Below, one piece after another: positions 10,385 through 20,579 of a stretch of 64,000 nt of DNA (the stretch's first letter is position 1; each line of letters starts with the position of its first letter). Position numbers and translations under genes: made by a program. A model generated the notes under the pieces. That model ran no database searches, was not told the origin of the DNA, and saw only the letters and a program-made list of their open reading frames with translations. The stretch is from contig NZ_LWQU01000196.1 in NCBI RefSeq assembly GCF_001650635.1, forward strand, positions 1-64,000. Direction: 5' to 3'. This DNA comes from Magnetospirillum moscoviense. Its GTDB lineage: Bacteria; Pseudomonadota; Alphaproteobacteria; Rhodospirillales; Magnetospirillaceae.

Positions 10385-10443
10385 GTTCATACCTCCGCGC
10401 TTGGTGGGCCCATATTTGTGGCCCTTGGTTAATCTCAATGACG

Positions 10444-11679
10444 CTAGAAATTCCGTTTCAGCCACTGACCGAACCGGCCCCAGCCCGATCCTTCCTCGTC
10501 ACTTCCGCCCTTGCGGCCCGTCTTGGCGACGGGCTGATGGGCCAGGGCGTAACGGATCAGGCCGGCACAGCTGGAGAAGGCGGGGCCATTGGTGGCTTCG
10601 GGCAATCCGTGAAAACCGACGGGGCGACCCAGGCGGACCTGCTTGTCCAGGACCATCGAGGCCAGGTCGCGGGCTCCTTGCATCTGGCTGGCGCCGCCGG
10701 TCAGCACGACCCGGCGCCCGGCCATCTTGTCGAAGCCCGAATGTTCAAGATGCGAGCGCACCAGTTCCAACGTCTCTTCGATGCGCGGCTGGATGATCTG
10801 GATCAGCATCGAGCGCGGCACCTGATTGGATGCGCCATCCTCGTCCTCGCCGACCAACGGGACCTTCAGCATCTCGCGGTCGTCGGCGGCCGACGGCATG
10901 CCCGAGCCGAAAAGGGTCTTCATCCGCTCGGCATAGGACACCGGGGTCGACAGGCCGCGGGCGATGTCGTTGGTGACGTGGTGGCCGCCGACGGGAATGA
11001 CGTCGGTGTGCACCAACTGGCCGCCGACGAACACGGCGATCGAGGTGGTGCCGCCGCCCATGTCGATGCAGGTGACGCCCAGTTCCCGCTCGTCATCGAC
11101 CAGGCAGGCCAGGCCAGCGGCATAGGGACTGATGACCCGGGCCTCGATGTCCAGGTGGCAGCGATGGACCACGGTGGTCAGGTTGCGCACCGGCCCGATC
11201 GCCGCCGAGACGACGTGGATGGCCACACCCAGGCGATCGCCATACATGCCGCGCGGGTCCTTGATGCCCTCGGTGCCGTCGATGGTGTAATCGACCGGGA
11301 TGGCGTGGATCAGTTCGCGGTCGGCGGTGTGGTGGTGGGCGCGGCCATGGTCCAGCATGCGGCGGATGTCGGCCTCGTTGACGGCGTGGCCGTTCATCGC
11401 CACCTCGACCTTGACGTTGGTCGAGGCCGGCGCGCCGCCCGAGATGTTGACCACCACCGCGCGGGCCCGTTCGCCCGCCATGTCCTCGGCGGCATCGACC
11501 GAGGCGCGGATCGAATGTTCCAGTTCCTCCATATCGACCACCGCGCCCAGGCGCATGCCGCGCGCCAGCTGGTGGCCGATGCCGACGATGCGGGGCGAGC
11601 CGTCCTCCTGGACACGCGCCAGGAAGCAACACACCTTGGTGCTGCCGACGTCCAACGCTGCGATCAGGCCGCCTCTCAT
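10444..11679 (-). CDS. ftsA: Cell division protein FtsA
   Basis: FtsA is the actin-like ATPase that anchors FtsZ to the membrane and recruits later division proteins. The 411-residue protein has the phosphate-1 motif [12 protein letters not shown] at the N-terminus, phosphate-2 [14 protein letters not shown] in the middle and the adenosine motif [12 protein letters not shown]. The C-terminus [13 protein letters not shown] is the expected amphipathic membrane-targeting helix. It starts one base after the ftsQ stop and is followed by ftsZ after a 59-bp gap, the standard ftsQ-ftsA-ftsZ order. Confidence 0.96.
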   Translation of the reverse strand: MRGGLIAALDVGSTKVCCFLARVQEDGSPRIVGIGHQLARGMRLGAVVDMEELEHSIRASVDAAEDMAGERARAVVVNISGGAPASTNVKVEVAMNGHAVNEADIRRMLDHGRAHHHTADRELIHAIPVDYTIDGTEGIKDPRGMYGDRLGVAIHVVSAAIGPVRNLTTVVHRCHLDIEARVISPYAAGLACLVDDERELGVTCIDMGGGTTSIAVFVGGQLVHTDVIPVGGHHVTNDIARGLSTPVSYAERMKTLFGSGMPSAADDREMLKVPLVGEDEDGASNQVPRSMLIQIIQPRIEETLELVRSHLEHSGFDKMAGRRVVLTGGASQMQGARDLASMVLDKQVRLGRPVGFHGLPEATNGPAFSSCAGLIRYALAHQPVAKTGRKGGSDEEGSGWGRFGQWLKRNF

Positions 11680-11680
11680 G

Positions 11681-12646
11681 TCAGGCTCCGTTGTCCTTGC
11701 GCTTCGGCGCGTCGCCCGCGGGCGCCGGCGGCCGTTCGGTTTTCAAGATCAGGCGGTCGCTGGTGCGCAGATCGACCATGCGGACATTGCGCCCGGCGAA
11801 GCTTTGGGTGCGCTCGAGCTCGGCGAAGCGCTTCCACGCCGCGTCGGCGTTTTCTTCCGGCAGGCGCACTTCCAGGCCGTCCTTGACGTCGTCCAGCATC
11901 AGGTTCCAGCGCCGGTTGCCGACGCGGACGATGGCCTTGACCCGGGCGGCCATGTCCGGCTCGGCGGACAGCATGGTCAGCACCTCGTCGGCGCGCGGGC
12001 CGGCGCCGTCGCCGACCACCAGGGGCAGATGCTCGAAGCCGGCGACCGAGCCGGGGATCTGGTGTCCGTCCTTATCGACCAGGATGTGGCCGCCATTGTT
12101 CTGCCAGACGGCGATGGGCTGGCGTTCGGTCAGGGTGATGTGCAGGGCGCCGGGCAGATGGCGCTCGACGGCGGCGGTCTTGACCGAGGCGATGGCTTCC
12201 AGCCGGTCCTTCACCTGGCCCAGGCTGACCCCCAGGATCGGGTCGCCGTGGCGCGCCCCCAGGGCGATGGCGACCTGGTCCATGCCGGTGCGGCCACGAC
12301 CGGCGACGGTGATGTCGGTCAGGCGGAAACCGGCGTCGGCGGTGGCCAGCATCACGGCGGCGATGGCGGTCTGGGTGGTGCGCTGGATGATCCCGGAATG
12401 CCACACCACGGCGCCGCCCACCACCAGGGCGGTGATGGCGACGCCGCCGGCCGCCATCTTCTGCAGGGGCGTGAAGGCGAATTTCGGCAGGCGCATGCGG
12501 CGCTTGGGCCGGGCCGGCTTGGCCTCGCCGGCCTTGCGGGCATCGGGGTTGACACGGCGCGCCTTGGGCCGCGCCTCTGGCTGGGCCGAGGCGGGGATGC
12601 GGTCGTCCGAGGTGACGACGATGTCGGTGTCGCTTATTCGTCGCAT
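11681..12646 (-). CDS. ftsQ: Cell division protein FtsQ
   Basis: FtsQ is a bitopic inner-membrane protein that links early and late divisome proteins through FtsB/FtsL. The start is the ATG at 12646, preceded by GGAGAA at proper distance. The cytoplasmic N-terminus (~65 residues) is rich in Arg, Lys and Pro, followed by one membrane segment near MAAGGVAITALVVGGAVVW. The POTRA region then starts at FRLTDITVAGRGRT, with the FtsQ segment QVKDRLEAIASVKTAAVERH. The gene begins inside the last 13 bp of ddl. The length (321 aa) is normal. Confidence 0.93.
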   Translation of the reverse strand: MRRISDTDIVVTSDDRIPASAQPEARPKARRVNPDARKAGEAKPARPKRRMRLPKFAFTPLQKMAAGGVAITALVVGGAVVWHSGIIQRTTQTAIAAVMLATADAGFRLTDITVAGRGRTGMDQVAIALGARHGDPILGVSLGQVKDRLEAIASVKTAAVERHLPGALHITLTERQPIAVWQNNGGHILVDKDGHQIPGSVAGFEHLPLVVGDGAGPRADEVLTMLSAEPDMAARVKAIVRVGNRRWNLMLDDVKDGLEVRLPEENADAAWKRFAELERTQSFAGRNVRMVDLRTSDRLILKTERPPAPAGDAPKRKDNGA

Positions 12647-13554
12647 GCGGCGTTCTCCACCATCCAACGAACCAGTTCGGGGAACGAGATGCCGACATGG
12701 GCGGCGATCTCGGGCACCAGCGAGGTGGCGGTCATGCCCGGCTGGGTGTTGACCTCCAGGACGTAAAGCTTGGGCGCCTCGTGCGGGTGGGTGTCGTCAT
12801 AGCGCAGGTCGGTGCGCGACACCCCACGGCAGCCCAGCACCAGATGGGCCTTCAGGGCCAAGGCGCAGGCGTCGGCGTAATCTTCCTCGGGGATCGGCGC
12901 CGGCATGATGTGGCGCGACCCGCCCGGGGCATATTTGGCGTCGTAATCGTAGAAGCCGCGTGCCGAGGTGATTTCCAGCGCCCCCAGGGCACGGTCGCCC
13001 ATCACCGCCACCGTCAGCTCGCGGCCGGGGATGAAGGCCTCGACCAGCACCTGGCTGGCCTCGAAAGGCCAATCCTTCAAGGGATCGCGATTGTCGCCGT
13101 CCCTCAGAATATAGACGCCGACCGACGAGCCCTCGTTCAGCGGCTTGACCACATAGGGCCGGGCCATCGGGTCGCCGTGGACCTCGCCCTTTCTGACCAC
13201 GCGGCCCTCGGCCACCGGGATGCCGGCCTGGGCGAACAGATTGCGGGCGAAGGCCTTGTCCATGGCGGCGGCCGAGGCCAGCAGGCCGGAATGGGTATAG
13301 GGCACCCCCATCAGGTCCAGCACGCCCTGGACGCAGCCATCCTCGCCGAAGCGGCCGTGCAGGGCGTTGAACACCACGTCGGGGCGGGTGGCGGCGATGT
13401 CGGTGATCAGCTTGGCGGGCTCGCGGCCTGCATCGATGGTGGTGACGGCAAAGCCGGCCTGGCGCAGCGCCTCGGCGGCGGCGGCGCCCGAACGCAGCGA
13501 CACCTCGCGCTCGGCGGAGACCCCTCCCATCAGCACGGTGACGCGGCGGCTCAT
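12634..13554 (-). CDS. ddl: D-alanine-D-alanine ligase
   Basis: This ATP-grasp enzyme joins two D-alanines for the peptidoglycan stem peptide. The 306-residue product starts [20 protein letters not shown], the typical DdlB N-terminus. Substrate and ATP-binding features follow, including VVKPLNEGSSVGV and the C-terminal metal-binding loop VLEVNTQPGMT. The start ATG overlaps the murB stop (13551-13554, ATGA). The order murB-ddl-ftsQ is conserved among alphaproteobacteria. Confidence 0.95.
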   Translation of the reverse strand: MSRRVTVLMGGVSAEREVSLRSGAAAAEALRQAGFAVTTIDAGREPAKLITDIAATRPDVVFNALHGRFGEDGCVQGVLDLMGVPYTHSGLLASAAAMDKAFARNLFAQAGIPVAEGRVVRKGEVHGDPMARPYVVKPLNEGSSVGVYILRDGDNRDPLKDWPFEASQVLVEAFIPGRELTVAVMGDRALGALEITSARGFYDYDAKYAPGGSRHIMPAPIPEEDYADACALALKAHLVLGCRGVSRTDLRYDDTHPHEAPKLYVLEVNTQPGMTATSLVPEIAAHVGISFPELVRWMVENAACDE

Positions 13555-14477
13555 GCTTTTTCTCCCTTGGATCCGATGCGGCGGATTTCCCATTTCAGTT
13601 CGATGCCGCTGGTCTCGAGGACGCGGCGGCGGACCTCGTCGCCCAGCGCCTCGATGTCGGCGGCGGTGGCGGTGCCGTTGTTCAAAAGGAAATTGCAGTG
13701 CTTTTCCGACACGCTGGCCCCGCCGATGGCCAGGCCCCGGCAGCCGGCCTTGTCGATCAGCTCCCACGCCTTGGCGCCGGGCGGGTTGGCGAAGGTCGAG
13801 CCGCCGGTGCGCACCCGCTGCGGCTGGCTGTCCTCGCGCGCGGTGCGGATCGCCTCCATGCGGGCGGCGATCTCGGCCGCCTCTCCGGGCTTTCCTTCCA
13901 GCACCGCCGACAGGAAAATGACGTCCTCGGGGACGGCGCAATGGCGATAGGAAAAGCCCAATTCGGCGCCGCTCAGGCGCTGGATGCGGCCCTGGCGGTC
14001 CATGGCGACGGCCGACAGGGTGACGTCCTTCATTTCGCCGCCGAAGGCGCCGGCATTCATGCGCAGCGCGCCGCCGATGGTGCCGGGCACGCCGGACAGG
14101 AATTCCAGCCCGGCCAGGCTGGCATCGCTGGCATGCTTGGACACGGTCAGGTCCAGGGCGCCGGCGCCGACCTCGATGCGGGTGCCGTCGATGCGGATAT
14201 CGGCGAACGGGCCGGCCAGGCGCACCACCACGCCGGGCACGCCGCCGTCACGGATCAACAGGTTCGAGCCGACGCCGACCACGGTCACCGGCACCTCGGG
14301 CGGCAGGGCCGCCAGAAGCGTGGCCAGGTCGTCGGTGTCGGCCGGACGGAACAGCATTTCCGCAGGGCCGCCGACCCGGAACCAGGTCAAGCCGGCCAGG
14401 GGCGCGTCGAAGGCGACGCGTCCCTTCAGGGGCGGCAGGTCCTGGGTCCAGTGAGTGGCCTTGCGGGCGGTCATCAT
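13551..14477 (-). CDS. murB: UDP-N-acetylenolpyruvoylglucosamine reductase MurB
   Basis: MurB is an FAD-dependent reductase producing UDP-N-acetylmuramic acid in the cytosol. The FAD-binding region [15 protein letters not shown] and the segment [17 protein letters not shown] are clear, as are [17 protein letters not shown] and the C-terminal [17 protein letters not shown]. The start is the first of two ATGs (14477 or 14474), and it overlaps the murC stop. The length of 308 aa fits the short type of MurB common in alphaproteobacteria. Confidence 0.95.
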   Translation of the reverse strand: MMTARKATHWTQDLPPLKGRVAFDAPLAGLTWFRVGGPAEMLFRPADTDDLATLLAALPPEVPVTVVGVGSNLLIRDGGVPGVVVRLAGPFADIRIDGTRIEVGAGALDLTVSKHASDASLAGLEFLSGVPGTIGGALRMNAGAFGGEMKDVTLSAVAMDRQGRIQRLSGAELGFSYRHCAVPEDVIFLSAVLEGKPGEAAEIAARMEAIRTAREDSQPQRVRTGGSTFANPPGAKAWELIDKAGCRGLAIGGASVSEKHCNFLLNNGTATAADIEALGDEVRRRVLETSGIELKWEIRRIGSKGEKA

Positions 14478-15898
14478 TCGGCGCCCTCCGGGACCGGCAG
14501 GGCATCCAGCTCGGCCGGCAAGGCGTGCGCCCATTGGGTGATGTTGCCGGCGCCCAGGCACACCACCATGTCGCCCTTCTTGGCGATCGAGCGGACCATC
14601 GGGGCCAGCTCGGCCGGGCTTTGCAGGGCCAGGACGTTGCGGTGGCCGCGTTCCTGCAGGCCGGCGACCAGGGCGTTCTTGTCGAAGCCTTCCATCGGCT
14701 GTTCGCCGGCGGCATAGACGTCGGCGACGATCACGGTGTCGGCGTCGTTGAAGCAGGTGCAGAATTCGTTGAACAGGCTGGACAGGCGCGAATAGCGATG
14801 CGGCTGGACCACGGCGACGACATTGCCGGTCGAGGCCGAGCGGGCCGCCTTCAGCACGGCGGCGATCTCGACCGGGTGATGGCCGTAATCGTCGATCACG
14901 GTGATGCCCTTGGCCTCGCCGGTCTTGGTGAAGCGGCGCTTGACGCCCGAGAAGCCGCCCAGCGCCTTCTTGACCACGTCGTTGGCCAGGCCCAATTCGT
15001 TGGCCACCACCACGGCGGCCAGGGCGTTCAGGACGTTGTGCTCGCCATACATCGGCAGGCGGACATCGTCGATGACCCGGCTTTTGCCGGTGACGCGGTC
15101 GTTGACCACCACGTCGAAGCGGGCGCCGCCCGGGCCGATCTTGACGTTGGTGGCGCGCACCAAAGCCTGGGGCGAGAAGCCGTAGGTGACGATCTTGCGG
15201 TCGGGCACCCGCGAAATCAGCGTCTGCACTTCCGGATGGTCGATGCACATGGCGGCGAAGCCATAGAACGGGATGTTCTCGACGAAGGTGCGGAAGGCGT
15301 CGCGCAGTCTGTCGAAGCTGCCGTAATGGTCCATGTGCTCGGGGTCGATGTTGGTGACGATCACCGCCGTCGACGGCAGCTTGGTGAAGGAACCGTCGGA
15401 TTCGTCGGCCTCGACCACCATCCACTCGCTGGCTCCCAGGCGGGCGTTGGTGCCATAGGCGTTGATGATGCCGCCATTGATGACGGTGGGGTCCAGCTGC
15501 GCCGCATCCAGCAACGCGGCGATCAGCGAGGTGGTGGTGGTCTTGCCGTGGGTGCCGCCGATGGCGATGGCGGTCTTCAGGCGCATCAGCTCGGCCAGCA
15601 TTTCGGCGCGGCGCACCACCGGCACCATCTTGGCCCGGGCGGCGACCAGCTCGGGATTGTCGGACTTGACCGCCGACGACACCACCACCACGCGGGCGTC
15701 GCCCAGATTCTCGGCCTTGTGGCCGATCTCGACGGTGGCGCCCTTCTTGCGCAGGCGATCGACGTTGTAATTGTCGGCGATGTCCGAACCCTGGACGGTA
15801 TAGCCCAGGTTCAGCAGAATCTCGGCGATGCCGGACATGCCGATGCCGCCGATGCCGACGAAATGAATGGTGCCGATGGACAGCGGCATCGTCCTCAT
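14474..15898 (-). CDS. murC: UDP-N-acetylmuramate-L-alanine ligase MurC
   Basis: MurC adds L-alanine to UDP-MurNAc, the first of the four Mur ligases. The dinucleotide-fold-like N-terminus [16 protein letters not shown] is followed by the ATP loop [13 protein letters not shown] and the Mur-ligase motifs EADESDGSF and VIDDYGHHP. The start [15 protein letters not shown] was chosen because the frame upstream is noise overlapping murG. The gene overlaps murG upstream and murB downstream by four bases each. The length of 474 aa fits. Confidence 0.96.
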   Translation of the reverse strand: MRTMPLSIGTIHFVGIGGIGMSGIAEILLNLGYTVQGSDIADNYNVDRLRKKGATVEIGHKAENLGDARVVVVSSAVKSDNPELVAARAKMVPVVRRAEMLAELMRLKTAIAIGGTHGKTTTTSLIAALLDAAQLDPTVINGGIINAYGTNARLGASEWMVVEADESDGSFTKLPSTAVIVTNIDPEHMDHYGSFDRLRDAFRTFVENIPFYGFAAMCIDHPEVQTLISRVPDRKIVTYGFSPQALVRATNVKIGPGGARFDVVVNDRVTGKSRVIDDVRLPMYGEHNVLNALAAVVVANELGLANDVVKKALGGFSGVKRRFTKTGEAKGITVIDDYGHHPVEIAAVLKAARSASTGNVVAVVQPHRYSRLSSLFNEFCTCFNDADTVIVADVYAAGEQPMEGFDKNALVAGLQERGHRNVLALQSPAELAPMVRSIAKKGDMVVCLGAGNITQWAHALPAELDALPVPEGAE

Positions 15899-17010
15899 GG
15901 ACGCGACTCCTTGGAATGGGGCGAAAGAGAGATGACCAGATCGGCCAGCCGAAGGGCGGCGTCGGGGCGCCCGGCGGCCCGCGCACAACAGGCGGCGCGG
16001 GCCAGGGTGCCGGGCTGGGCGAACAAGGATTCCAGCCGGGCGGCCAGGGTGTGGGCGGTGAAGTCGGTCTGCGGCATCAGCCAGGCGCCGCCGACCTCGT
16101 CCAGGGCGCGGGCATTGGCGGTCTGGTGGTCATCGACGGCGTGGGGATAGGGCACCAGGATCGCCGGCCGGCCCAGGCAGGTCAGCTCGGCCATGGTCGA
16201 GGCGCCGGAGCGGGCGATGACCAGATGAGCCGCGGCCAGGCGCTCGGGCACGTCGGCGAAGAAGCTGTCCAGGGTGGCATCGATGCCGCTGCCGGCATAG
16301 GCGGCGCGCACCCCATCCAGATCCTCGGGCCGGCATTGCTGCGAGATGCGAATGCGCGAGCGCAAGGCCTCGGGCAGGCCCTTCAGCGCGGCGGGCACCA
16401 CCTCGGACAGGATGCGGGCACCCTGGCTGCCGCCCAGCACCAACAGGCTGATGGGCGAGGCGGCATCCAGCGCCGGATAGGCGGCGTCGCGCAGGGCGGC
16501 GACCTGCGGGCGCACCGGCATGCCGGTCTGGGTGACCTTGGCGGCCCAGGCCAAATCCAGGTGCGCCACCGTGGCATACGAGGTGGCGATGGCGCGGACC
16601 CGGCCGGCCAATAGGCGGTTGGCGCGGCCCAGCACGCCGTTTTGTTCGTGCAGCACGGTCGGCAGGCCCAGCATGGTGGCGGCCACCATGGTCGGCACCG
16701 AGGCATAGCCGCCGAAGCCGATGATGGCGTCGGGCCGCACGCGCTTGAGCAGGGCGCGGGCCTGGATGATTCCCATCCCCAGGGCGGCGGCGGCCTTGAT
16801 GCGGGCAAGGATGCCGCGCCCGGCGATGGCGCCGGCATGGATGCGCCAGGTGTCGATGGCGCCCAGCGTGCCACCATAGGCCTGGCCGCGCCGGTCGGTG
16901 ACCAGGCCCAGGCGCCAGCCGCGTTCCATCAGCGTCGCCGCCAGCGCTTCGGCCGGGAAGACGTGACCGCCGGTACCGCCGGCCGCCAGCAGGGCCAGGG
17001 GGGCGCTCAT
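15895..17010 (-). CDS. murG: MurG, lipid II-forming N-acetylglucosamine transferase
   Basis: MurG transfers GlcNAc to lipid I on the inner face of the cytoplasmic membrane (GT-B glycosyltransferase). The first glycine loop [17 protein letters not shown] is at residues 7-23, [14 protein letters not shown] follows, then [11 protein letters not shown] and the donor-site segment [12 protein letters not shown]. The 371-residue product starts with ATG at 17010, overlapping the ftsW stop (ATGA). Confidence 0.96.
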   Translation of the reverse strand: MSAPLALLAAGGTGGHVFPAEALAATLMERGWRLGLVTDRRGQAYGGTLGAIDTWRIHAGAIAGRGILARIKAAAALGMGIIQARALLKRVRPDAIIGFGGYASVPTMVAATMLGLPTVLHEQNGVLGRANRLLAGRVRAIATSYATVAHLDLAWAAKVTQTGMPVRPQVAALRDAAYPALDAASPISLLVLGGSQGARILSEVVPAALKGLPEALRSRIRISQQCRPEDLDGVRAAYAGSGIDATLDSFFADVPERLAAAHLVIARSGASTMAELTCLGRPAILVPYPHAVDDHQTANARALDEVGGAWLMPQTDFTAHTLAARLESLFAQPGTLARAACCARAAGRPDAALRLADLVISLSPHSKESRP

Positions 17011-18134
17011 CGCTCGAACTCCTCGGAGCCATAGCGCTTGCGGGTCAGCGCCAGCAGCATGCCCATGGCCAGCGCCAGGGCCAGCATCGACGAGCCGCCA
17101 TAGGAAATGAACGGCAGGGTCATGCCCTTGGTCGGCATCAGGCGAAGCGTCGAGGCCATGTTGACGATGGCCTGCAGGCCGAACTGCACCAACAGGCCGG
17201 CCGAGGCCAGCACCACGAACAGATTCTCTTCGTGCATCACCCGGGTCAGGCCGCGCAGCACCACGAAGGCGAACAGCGCCAGCACCGCCAGGCACAAGAT
17301 GATGCCGAATTCCTCGCCGGCCACGGCCAGGATGAAGTCGGTATGGGCGTCGGGCAGCACCAGCTTGACCCGGCCCTCACCGGGGCCGCGCCCGAACAGG
17401 CCACCGCTTTTCAGGGCGTTCAGGGCGGTGGTGACCTGATAGGTGCCGTCGCCGGCCGAGGGATCGACGAAGCGGTCGATGCGGCTTTGTACGTGCGGGA
17501 AAATGATATAGGCCCCGACCGCCCCCACCGCGGCCAATGCTCCCAGCGCGACCACCAGCACGATCGGCAGGCCGGCCAGGAAGAACTGGGTGCCCCAGAT
17601 GGCGGTCACCACCAGGGTCTGGCCGACATCGGGCTGCTTCAACAGCAGCAGCGCGGTCAGGGCGAACAGGCCACAGGCGACGGCGCGACCGGGGAAGCCC
17701 GGGTTCAGTCGGCTTTCGGCGAACATCCAGGCCGAGACGATGGCGAAGGTCGGCTTGACGAATTCCGACGGCTGGATCGAGATGCCGGCAAGGTTAAGCC
17801 AGCGGGTCGAGCCCTTGACCTCGGGGGCCAGGAACAGCACGGCGACCAGCAGCACCAGCGCGGCCCCGAAGCCGATCACGCCTAGGCGGCGGACCTGGCG
17901 CGGGCTCATCAGCGACACCGCCAGCATCACGGTCAGGGCCGGCACCAGGAAGATGAACTGGCGGCGGATGAAGTGGAACGGCTCGGCACCGATGCGGTCG
18001 GCCACCGCCGGACTGGCGGCCATGGTCAGCAGCAGGCCGATGCCAGCCAGGGTCAGCAGGGCGGCGATGGTCCAGCGGTCGACGGTCCACCACCAGCGGC
18101 CCAGGATCGAGGTGTCGGTGCGGCCGAAGCTCAT
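17007..18134 (-). CDS. ftsW: FtsW, septal peptidoglycan polymerase
   Basis: FtsW is a SEDS-family polytopic membrane glycosyltransferase that polymerises lipid II at the septum together with FtsI. The 375-residue protein has about ten hydrophobic segments and SEDS motifs such as GSTRWLNLAGISIQPSEFVK, HTDFILAVAGEEFG and the C-terminal FISYGGSSMLALA. It overlaps murD upstream and murG downstream by four bases each. Confidence 0.95.
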   Translation of the reverse strand: MSFGRTDTSILGRWWWTVDRWTIAALLTLAGIGLLLTMAASPAVADRIGAEPFHFIRRQFIFLVPALTVMLAVSLMSPRQVRRLGVIGFGAALVLLVAVLFLAPEVKGSTRWLNLAGISIQPSEFVKPTFAIVSAWMFAESRLNPGFPGRAVACGLFALTALLLLKQPDVGQTLVVTAIWGTQFFLAGLPIVLVVALGALAAVGAVGAYIIFPHVQSRIDRFVDPSAGDGTYQVTTALNALKSGGLFGRGPGEGRVKLVLPDAHTDFILAVAGEEFGIILCLAVLALFAFVVLRGLTRVMHEENLFVVLASAGLLVQFGLQAIVNMASTLRLMPTKGMTLPFISYGGSSMLALALAMGMLLALTRKRYGSEEFER

Positions 18135-19477
18135 TTCAGGCCCTCCACCAGATCACGGAAGACCTCGCCCCGATGCTCGAAGCTCTTGAACTGGTCCCAC
18201 GAGGCGCAGGCGGGGCTTAACAGCACGGTGTCGCCCGGCTCGGCGTGGGCGTGGGCCGACTTGACGGCGATGATCAGCTCGCCGCACAGGCTATAGGGGA
18301 CCTTGCCGTCCAGCACCTTGGCGAAATCGGCCGCCGCCTCGCCGATCAGATAGGCGTGCTTGATACGGTCGAAATACTTTTCCAGGCTCTTGATGCCGCC
18401 TTCCTTGGCCTGGCCGCCCGCGATCCAATGGATGTCCTCGTAGCAGACCAGCGCCTTCTCGACGGCGTCGGCGTTGGTCGCCTTGGAATCGTTGACCCAG
18501 GTGACGCCCTCGATCTGGGCGACCCGCTCTTGCCGATGCGCCAGGCCGGGATAGGTGACCAAAGCCGAGGCGATGTCCTTGGGCAGCAACCCGTCGGCGC
18601 GGGCCAGCGCATAGACGGCGCAGGCGTTCTGCCAATTGTGGCTGCCGGGCAGGGTGGGAATGTCGCGCAGGTCGCAGACGGCGCGGCCGTGATCCAGCAG
18701 CATCCCGTCAGGCGCCGAGATGCCGTTGTCCAGCACCTTCTGGGCCGAGATCGGCACCACCCGAAGGCCCATGGCCATCAATTGCGCCGACATCGCCCGG
18801 CCGGGGCCGTCATCGATGCCGATCACCGCGGCCCCACCCGGCACCAACAGGTCGAACAGGCGACGCTTGGCGGCGATATAGCCTTCCATGCCGCCATGGC
18901 GGCCCAGATGGTCGGGGGTGACGTTCAGCAGGACGCCGGCCGACACCTGCAGGCGATCGACCAGCTCCAGCTGATAGGACGACAGCTCCAGCACATAGCG
19001 GCCGTCGCCTTCCAGGTCGGGCAGGTCCAGGGCGGCGGTGCCCAGATTGCCGCCGGCGGCGACGGAAATGCCGTTGGCGGCCAGCACATGGGCCAGCAGG
19101 GTGGTGGTGGTGCTTTTGCCGTTGGTGCCGGTCACCGCCAGGATGCGATTGGCTGTCTTGGCCCAACCCAACAATTCGACGTCGCACACCACCGGCACGC
19201 CGGCGGCGCGGGCCTTTTCGGCCAGGGGGTGGGGCTGGGGGAAGGTGTGGGGGATGCCCGGGCTCCACACCACAAGGTCGGCCTTGGCGATGTCGATGGC
19301 CAGCAGGTCGGCGACGGGGATGGCTTCCTCGGCGGCGATGCGGCGCGCCCCTTCATTGTCGTCCCAGGCCATCACGCCCGCGCCCGAGGCCAGCAACGCC
19401 TTGGCGGTGGCGATGCCGGACTTGCCCAGCCCCATCACCGCCACCCGCTTGCCCTTCAGTTGCGAGACCGTGATCAT
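18131..19477 (-). CDS. murD: UDP-N-acetylmuramoylalanine-D-glutamate ligase MurD
   Basis: MurD adds D-glutamate to UDP-MurNAc-L-Ala. The N-terminus VAVMGLGKSGIATAKAL is the family UDP-binding loop, the ATP loop is AVTGTNGKSTTTTL, and later motifs include ELSSYQLE, TWVNDSKATN and LLSPACASWDQFKSFEHRG (read in parts). The length is 448 aa. It starts six bases after mraY ends. Confidence 0.96.
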   Translation of the reverse strand: MITVSQLKGKRVAVMGLGKSGIATAKALLASGAGVMAWDDNEGARRIAAEEAIPVADLLAIDIAKADLVVWSPGIPHTFPQPHPLAEKARAAGVPVVCDVELLGWAKTANRILAVTGTNGKSTTTTLLAHVLAANGISVAAGGNLGTAALDLPDLEGDGRYVLELSSYQLELVDRLQVSAGVLLNVTPDHLGRHGGMEGYIAAKRRLFDLLVPGGAAVIGIDDGPGRAMSAQLMAMGLRVVPISAQKVLDNGISAPDGMLLDHGRAVCDLRDIPTLPGSHNWQNACAVYALARADGLLPKDIASALVTYPGLAHRQERVAQIEGVTWVNDSKATNADAVEKALVCYEDIHWIAGGQAKEGGIKSLEKYFDRIKHAYLIGEAAADFAKVLDGKVPYSLCGELIIAVKSAHAHAEPGDTVLLSPACASWDQFKSFEHRGEVFRDLVEGLK

Positions 19478-19483
19478 CGTGGC

Positions 19484-20572
19484 CTACCTCAGCTTCAAGG
19501 TGGACAGGCCGACCAGCGCCAGGATGCCGGCGATGATCCAGAAACGGATGACCACGGTCGGTTCGGCCCAGCCTTTCTTCTCGAAGTGATGGTGCAGGGG
19601 CGCCATGCGGAACACCCGCTTGCCGGTCAGCTTGAAGCTGGCGACCTGGACGATCACCGACACCGTTTCCAGCACGAACAGGCCGCCGACGATGGCCAGC
19701 ACCAGTTCATGCTTGGTCACCACGCTGATGGCGCCCAGCGCGCCGCCCATCGACAGCGAGCCGGTGTCGCCCATGAACACCATGGCCGGCGGCGCGTTGA
19801 ACCACAGGAAACCCAGGCCGGCCCCGACCAGGGCACCGCAGAACACCGCCAACTCGCCCGAGCCGGGGACGTAATGAATCTGCAGGTAATTGGCGAACAC
19901 CGCGTGGCCGACCAGGTAGCTGATCAGGGCGAACACGCCGGCGGCGATCATCACCGGGACGATGGCCAGGCCGTCCAGCCCGTCGGTCAGGTTGACGGCG
20001 TTCGAGGCGCCGATGATGACGAACACCGCGAAGGGGATGAAGAACCAGCCCAGTTGAAGCAGCACGCCCTTGAGGAAGGGCACCGCCAGCGAGCCGGCCA
20101 GCGGTTCGCGCTGAATGGCATACACCCACCAGGCGGCGACCAGGGCGATACTGATCTGGCCGGCCAGCTTGGCCTTGCCGGGCAGGCCCTTGGGGTTCTT
20201 CTTCGACACTTTCAGGAAGTCGTCCAGGAAGCCCAGCAGGCCGTAGCCCAAGGTGACCAGCAAGACGATCCACACATAATGCGAGCGCAGGTCGGCCCAC
20301 AGAAGCGTGGCGACCACCAGGGCGATCAGGATCAGGAAGCCGCCCATGGTCGGCGTGCCCTTCTTGGTCAGAAGGTGCGATTCCGGCCCGTCGGCGCGGA
20401 TCGGCTGGCCCTGCTTTTGCCACTTGCGCAGCCACTGGATCAGGCCCGGCCCGATCAGGAAGGCGACCACCAGGGCGGTCAGCACGGCGCCGCCGGTCCT
20501 GAAGGTCAGGTACTTGAACAGGTTGAAGACCTGATAATCGTCGGCCAGGGGGTAGAGCAGGTTGTAGAGCAT
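19484..20572 (-). CDS. mraY: Phospho-N-acetylmuramoyl-pentapeptide transferase MraY
   Basis: MraY moves the phospho-MurNAc-pentapeptide onto undecaprenyl phosphate, making lipid I in the inner membrane. The 362-residue polytopic protein contains the Asp-rich catalytic motif FLDDFLK, the segment [26 protein letters not shown] and the histidine motif [14 protein letters not shown]. It is followed by murD and preceded by murF seven bases upstream. Confidence 0.96.
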   Translation of the reverse strand: MLYNLLYPLADDYQVFNLFKYLTFRTGGAVLTALVVAFLIGPGLIQWLRKWQKQGQPIRADGPESHLLTKKGTPTMGGFLILIALVVATLLWADLRSHYVWIVLLVTLGYGLLGFLDDFLKVSKKNPKGLPGKAKLAGQISIALVAAWWVYAIQREPLAGSLAVPFLKGVLLQLGWFFIPFAVFVIIGASNAVNLTDGLDGLAIVPVMIAAGVFALISYLVGHAVFANYLQIHYVPGSGELAVFCGALVGAGLGFLWFNAPPAMVFMGDTGSLSMGGALGAISVVTKHELVLAIVGGLFVLETVSVIVQVASFKLTGKRVFRMAPLHHHFEKKGWAEPTVVIRFWIIAGILALVGLSTLKLR

Positions 20573-20579
20573 CTTTCCC

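Noticed and set aside
7394-10432. Very long plus-strand open frame opposite lpxC and ftsZ
   Set aside because: It is a GC-driven mirror of two well-identified minus-strand genes, with Gly/Arg/His-rich nonsense sequence and no start signals.
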